Shown here piece after piece: positions 24,901 to 30,900 of a DNA stretch of 64,000 bases. Position 1 is the first letter of the stretch. Every line of letters begins with the position of its first letter. The DNA comes from Angiostrongylus vasorum (taxonomy: Eukaryota > Nematoda > Chromadorea > Rhabditida > Metastrongylidae), in assembly GCA_018806985.1 (NCBI GenBank), contig JADANN010000364.1, forward strand, positions 5,573,001-5,637,000, written 5' to 3'. A program made the translations under genes and the position numbers. The notes under the pieces are model-generated. The model made no database searches and was not told the origin of the DNA. It saw nothing but the letters and a program-made list of their open reading frames with translations.

Positions 24901-27900
24901 CTTCTTTTACTTCGCTCGCCGAGACTGGAAAGCCGTTTTGCCGATGCGGGAAATGCAGACGATACATGAAATTGGTGGATACAAGGCCTCCGCGGCTTTT
25001 CTGTCCTTGTTGCCAGGTATATGTCAGTGTATTGAATGCTTGAGTACAACAGCTGTGAATTATCTGCCTTCAAGGGCAGATTCATATTTTGTTGCTCTTT
25101 GGAAGCCAGTTGGCATTGTGTGTTTTGATTATTTTCTATAGGAAATGATGTCAATGATGACATTTTAATACACTTCCATCCATTTTGCGTCTTAATAGTG
25201 TGATTTTACGGTTCCAAATACAACGACTTGTGATTTCAAATATAAATGACGATCAACTGAATTTTATAAAGTGGAGTGTATAAACGTGGTGCAGCCCGAT
25301 CTTTTACTAGATATGCCGATCAACTAACCGTTTCAAACGGCGTTTACCTGTGTTCAATGTCTTGGAATTTGTACTATTTTTCATCCCTTTTCGAGTTGGT
25401 GGAGTTGAAGATCAGCATTCTTTCCTTCTAAGATCATTATTGCGATATCCAGAGGAAATGGTCTTTCTTCCATATATCTGAAATCTCGTGGAACGTAATC
25501 ACTAAGGAATCTTGTCCAGCGATTGTCACTAAAACGCCTGTCTCATTCACCTGATTTGCCTTATCACAGCTTATGCGGAAGAACTGATGAATCAAGGAGC
25601 AGCACTGTTCGTCCTCTCCATTAGATTGGATGGGAATAGCATCACGAAGAAATCAGTTTTTTTTTGAACACCGTTTCTGTACAATTAACCGTACATGGAT
25701 ACTGCTACCTGGTTGTAAATAGTAAATGGTCAGGATTCGATGGCTGAGAAATGTTTGTTGCTGACGAAGAATGTCAACTTCGAGATGATGAACGTGAGTG
25801 TCGACAGCCTACCTTGAATCCCATGATATTCCACTCCAGGTACAAGGCTTAATCTCTAGTACTCCATCCTATGACATGACGTTCACCAGAGTTTCGCTAA
25901 TTTCTTGGTATCGCATATCTGACTTTTCTTTTTATTTTACTGATGGCGTTACTGTATAAAGACGAGTTTCTCGTTGTTAGCTTTTCTGTAGAGCTTATGA
26001 AGAATATTAGGATATTGACTAAGAACATTAGGGTCATTCAAAGCTTTCATCTCAACAGATTTGAGGTTCTTATTCCAGTCTTGAGATTGAAAGTGACATA
26101 GCAATATTTTTTAACTGTAGTGGTATTTTAGTGAGCTTCGCAAAAGTGTAGATATGATACATCGTACAGAACCCTTTTAAGAATCTTCGTTGCTCGAATA
26201 GCTGTCCATCTTTAATGTTCTGTTAATGATGTTAATGATCATCCGAGTAAAGAACTTGTTAAAGGTGCAGGTAGCGTAGTAGTAGTGGTGCTGTCGATAA
26301 CGGGTAGGTCGCTGGTTCGACAACACTTGTCCTCACCATGCCTCTCTCGCCACTCGCTCTAATCTACACGTGAACGCTCAACACGGCTAACTCAGCATTC
26401 CAGAGAGAATCGACTCCAACAGAATTCAACGGCATACGTGACGAAGACGAGAAATCCTCATGGAGCTACAGAATCCGCCCTCGAAAGTTCGAAGACCTTC
26501 ACGAGTGATTGTTGCGAGGGAACGAATCGAATGCAAGAATTGCTGGGGGCCCCCCACATTAGATGTGCAGATGGGTCGTATAAAAAAAGAGAACTTGTTG
26601 ATGACAGATAACAAACAAATTTAGCGACATTTGCAAATGTCGTAAAAGGCTTTCTTCTGCGAATGTATGGGTAATTTGTTCCATAACAACTAACATGTGA
26701 ACAACCAGTCCAGTTTGTTCATTTGGGCTGACGGTGTGTTTTTAAATGTTTTCGTCTGAATCTATGGTGATTGGTTCTGTACGATTTCCCACCGAAGCGG
26801 TAGCTTGTCGAATTTTTGGGAAAAAAAATTCTTAGGAACGTTGCATCCATCGGTTATCAACAGTTGTGTTTCGAATCAATTTGTGTCTATCTCCAAGTCC
26901 AGGTCTTTTTCACTTTTACTTAATATTTTACAATTATTCTGTGGAAGAAAATATGCTCCTATCACGATTGAAAGAATTGCTGTTGAAACGAGAGTCAAAT
27001 AGCTGTCTTTATTTTTGCTAAAATTATGGATAGGTGAAGTCTAATTATTCGAAACATCTTATTTAAGGAGACCTATGCTGTACCAAATTCCAAGCATGGA
27101 GTTCTGCAACCGTATGGAGATAAGAAGTGTCCGCTTGATGATTTCGATCTGGTCTATTGGCATGTAAGTGTTGCAGTTTTGTTGAATATGTTGTTCCACC
27201 TTTGACGTTAAAAAAATGTGAAAAGTGTTTTCTCTTGTTTTTCGGTGTGCACGTTTTTTGCAATACCCTTCTCTATGCGCGGCACATCCTTAAAGATGTG
27301 CATCGATTTCGATGCATGCGTAACCAGTTTAGCTATTTAGCTTTAAACAAAAGGCATTAAAATTTACACATCTGAACACGGTACAACTTTAGCTATTCTA
27401 GCGAAATGGAATTCTGTTCTCCTGGACCTTATGCAACGTATTTCTTCGATTTTTTGACGGTTTCGTTTCGAGCATTTAAAAAGAGTTAAAAGGAATTTGG
27501 TCCGGAAGGATGCGATGGTGTTCCCAAATGCTTAACCAGTGCGGACGACTACTGCTAGTTTGAAAAAAAGAATTGGCTCTTTATTGCCTTAATATATTTG
27601 TAGTTCCGTTTAAAAAGTTAGAACAAAATTGAAATTTTGTAAGGATTATAAACAGGTTTTGAGCTATATAGCTGGCTGTCTTTCGTATGTATCTTAAGTC
27701 TTCAAATCCTCAGTTACTCCAATTATCCGTTCGCTGCGAGCAACGCTCTTGTTCAACTCCATGTGGGGGCCCACCAAGCTTCCCTTTCCTCGGTATCGAG
27801 AACTCGATATGGGACTCCTCAGGGCTCAGCTTACTTCCTTCAATCAACGTGGGAGCTCCCTGGCGCTTTTATCTTTGGATTGTAGTGGGAATAGACTCGA

Positions 27901-30900
27901 CAGGCATTCAGCGACCTTCTTAGGGGGTCGAAAATCCTCAACTAAAAGTCAAACCCATTCTCAAAAAAGTTTGAAGATCTTCATGTTTTACGCATGCAAG
28001 GAAAGGAATCAAAAGCCAGAAGTACTGCGATCCGTACGGCATAAGAGGTCGGGTCATGTTAAAGAATGTGTAAATCAGGTCTGAAACGATGTGATCCATT
28101 TGTATTCTGGGCGCTAAAATTAAGTGCGAAATGGTCATTTGATATGCAACATTTTCGAAACATTTAAAATTCTTTAAAATAATCGAGTGAATTAGGAACA
28201 CTCTTCCGCACATAACGAGAATACGTGGCTTCCAAGTTTTGGGAAATTCCAGGGTTCTGGAGGAAAACTTGCTCGAAGCTTTGTGTTTTGTCCTTTCTGC
28301 TATAATAATCCTCCATTTGAGTCGATGAAAGAAGGACATGGGTGTAACCATTGTCCCCACCCGACTTGTCCTCATTCATACATGTATGTCGTTTTTTGTC
28401 AATTATTACTTGCTTTTTTTGCTACAACGTATTTTTTTGGCTGAGGTAGTGTTCTGGTCTTTTTATTTAGAAGTTTGCTTTCAGGACATCAGGAGTGTGT
28501 GGATGTTTGCAAGAGTGTGGAGGTAAGCTATGCATCGTAGAAACCTTCAAATTATGTATACAAGCGTTTCCATCGTTCTGGTCTTTCGAGGTCTTTTATC
28601 GTTCGCTTTTTTACAACAGATTTATACTCAAAAGCAAAAAGTCATACTATATAAATAGTTGCTGATAAAGAGCAAAGTGGTAATGGAAATAAAGGTAGTG
28701 ATTATGAAATGGAGAGGATGATTTTGCTTCCATATCATTCCATGGGGCATAATTTAATACTGATATACAGTATTCTTCGTTCTCCATTTGGGAACATTCT
28801 AGGTAGACTTATTTCCTTCTGTTTATTCTATTTTTTTTTTACGCGAACCATTTTTCACATCTACTATCCCGATCCCAGCACTTCCCGCGTTCAATTCGTT
28901 TCTTCGCATCCGTCATCCACTAAGGTCTTCCAACTTTTACATATGGCTTCGGCTGCTGCTTGAGGATTTCCTTCTCATCATAAATGTCTTTGAGTGCTGG
29001 TCAAGTCGATTCGCTCTCGAATTTCGACTACAATCTCAGCTTGACTAGGTTCAATGCCGATTTGTACTCCCCAAATCAATCTCGTTGACGGGTGATTGCT
29101 GATGGCGTCGTTAAGTAGAAAACAAGTTGAGAGAAAGGCAAAGCAAGGACTTCAGTGGTGCAGTGTGCAACACGTGACCACCCCGAAATAGCATTCGCGG
29201 TTCGATCTGGCCTGGGTCCACGTTTTGCAAATATCGGCATCATTGTCGTTGCATTTCATATAATATCCTCACGTGTAAAATTGTAATAGGCAGTAAATAA
29301 AAAGTTATCGTTTAATTTTTTTGACAATAATTTACTTATTGGTTTTTTCCCCCAAATGTGCTTCTTCTTCATAGTTTCCGGTTTTAATAAAATCGAATCT
29401 CCCAACGGTTCACCGCTTCGTCGCTTCTGGGAGGTGTTCCTTGGTGTTGGTCTGCGATATACAGCGGGAGGATTCATCCACCCGGCAGGGTCTTTCAAGC
29501 TGAGGAGGAGTCCGGCGTTTCCATCAGGAAGCCCAACTAAGAGTAAATCAATACCAGGGATCCACCACCGTCCTGGTATCAAAGTAGTCGCATGGTGGCA
29601 AATCTCCCTCTGATCCACAAGGGCGGCGACTGCCTGTGGTGGTGACGACCTGGAGCAGACTTTGGCCACGCTGACTACGGGGCTCGAGGGAAACACAATG
29701 GCTAAACCAGCGAAATTCCGAAAAACGGCGATGACCCTTGACTTTCCTGACACGTTATTGACCCTTTTTACTCTTGCTGCTTTCGTTAACCGTATTCGTT
29801 TGTTTTATTGAAGTCCATTTATGCGATTGGTTAACTTTACCTTATCATTCAACCTAATAGAGGTGAAAAATCGATATTGACCCGCCCATTATTCTCCTCC
29901 AAAGGTGGTCTTTCAAATATTGAGGACAATAAAATTCCGTCGACTCGCATTTTTGAGTTGAGCATACATGTTGTTCTGCTTGCATCGTAGAGAGGCACGG
30001 AGTAGTCGCATTTCGATGTCCAGTGCTTTTTGGCTGTTCTCTGGAAGACGGTGTAATTCTTATTGTCGTTCTCGTTTAATGAAATTCGAAATAAGCCTGT
30101 ATTTTAATAAACGGCGGAGAAAGAATGTCGTTTGTCTAACCAAGACAATGTTCTGTCTTGCTGACAGGACTTCTTTTACCAGTCGGAATTATTCTGTTCG
30201 TACTTCGTGTATGTAATACTTTGTCTCAAAAAAATAAGCTTGAGTTGCCTTTAATGACTATCGCAAGTCGAGGGAATTCAGGTGACCTCTGTAAAAAACT
30301 TCATTACATATTCAGATGTCTTCATAGTTGTACATGTCCCAGCACTACTCCATTCGTTTCATTTCCTTGCAACCGTCATCCACAAAGATGGTTTGGTTCT
30401 TCTACGGGTTCGACTGTGTAATACGCCTTTGATAGTTTCTCTCACTGACACTTAACATGGTGCTTTATGCGATTTTCTCTTAAAAAACTGTAGTAGCCGA
30501 GCAAGAACACCTCTATGTGGTTTCTACAGGCATTTGTCGGCTTTTTTTGAATCGGACTGAATTTTATTGATTTTCGGCATGGATTCTTCCAAAATGGCAG
30601 TTATTCTTGCAGTAAAGGACGATCTGAAAAGCCGAGTCAACATCATCATTTACTTCTGCAATTTTAGAAGCGATGAATAAGTTCAGGGAAGTAAATCGGT
30701 ATGGCTGACCTCTCCCTTGTGTTAAATGAGTTTTTGAGTTGAGTCTTTATAAGTTTCGTTTCAAAACATGGTGGTACAGTTTTCTTCAACTCAGGATCGA
30801 AGAACTCTGAAAATCTTGTTCTCACTCCGTAATGAAATTCTTTGCTATTCAATTATGACTTTTTTCTTGTTCTTCACTTTACTTGTTTTTGACGAAGCTT

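Noticed and set aside
27938..28375. 145-codon minus frame
   Set aside because: It is the complement of top-3beta exon 19 and adjacent intron; the plus strand is clearly the coding one.
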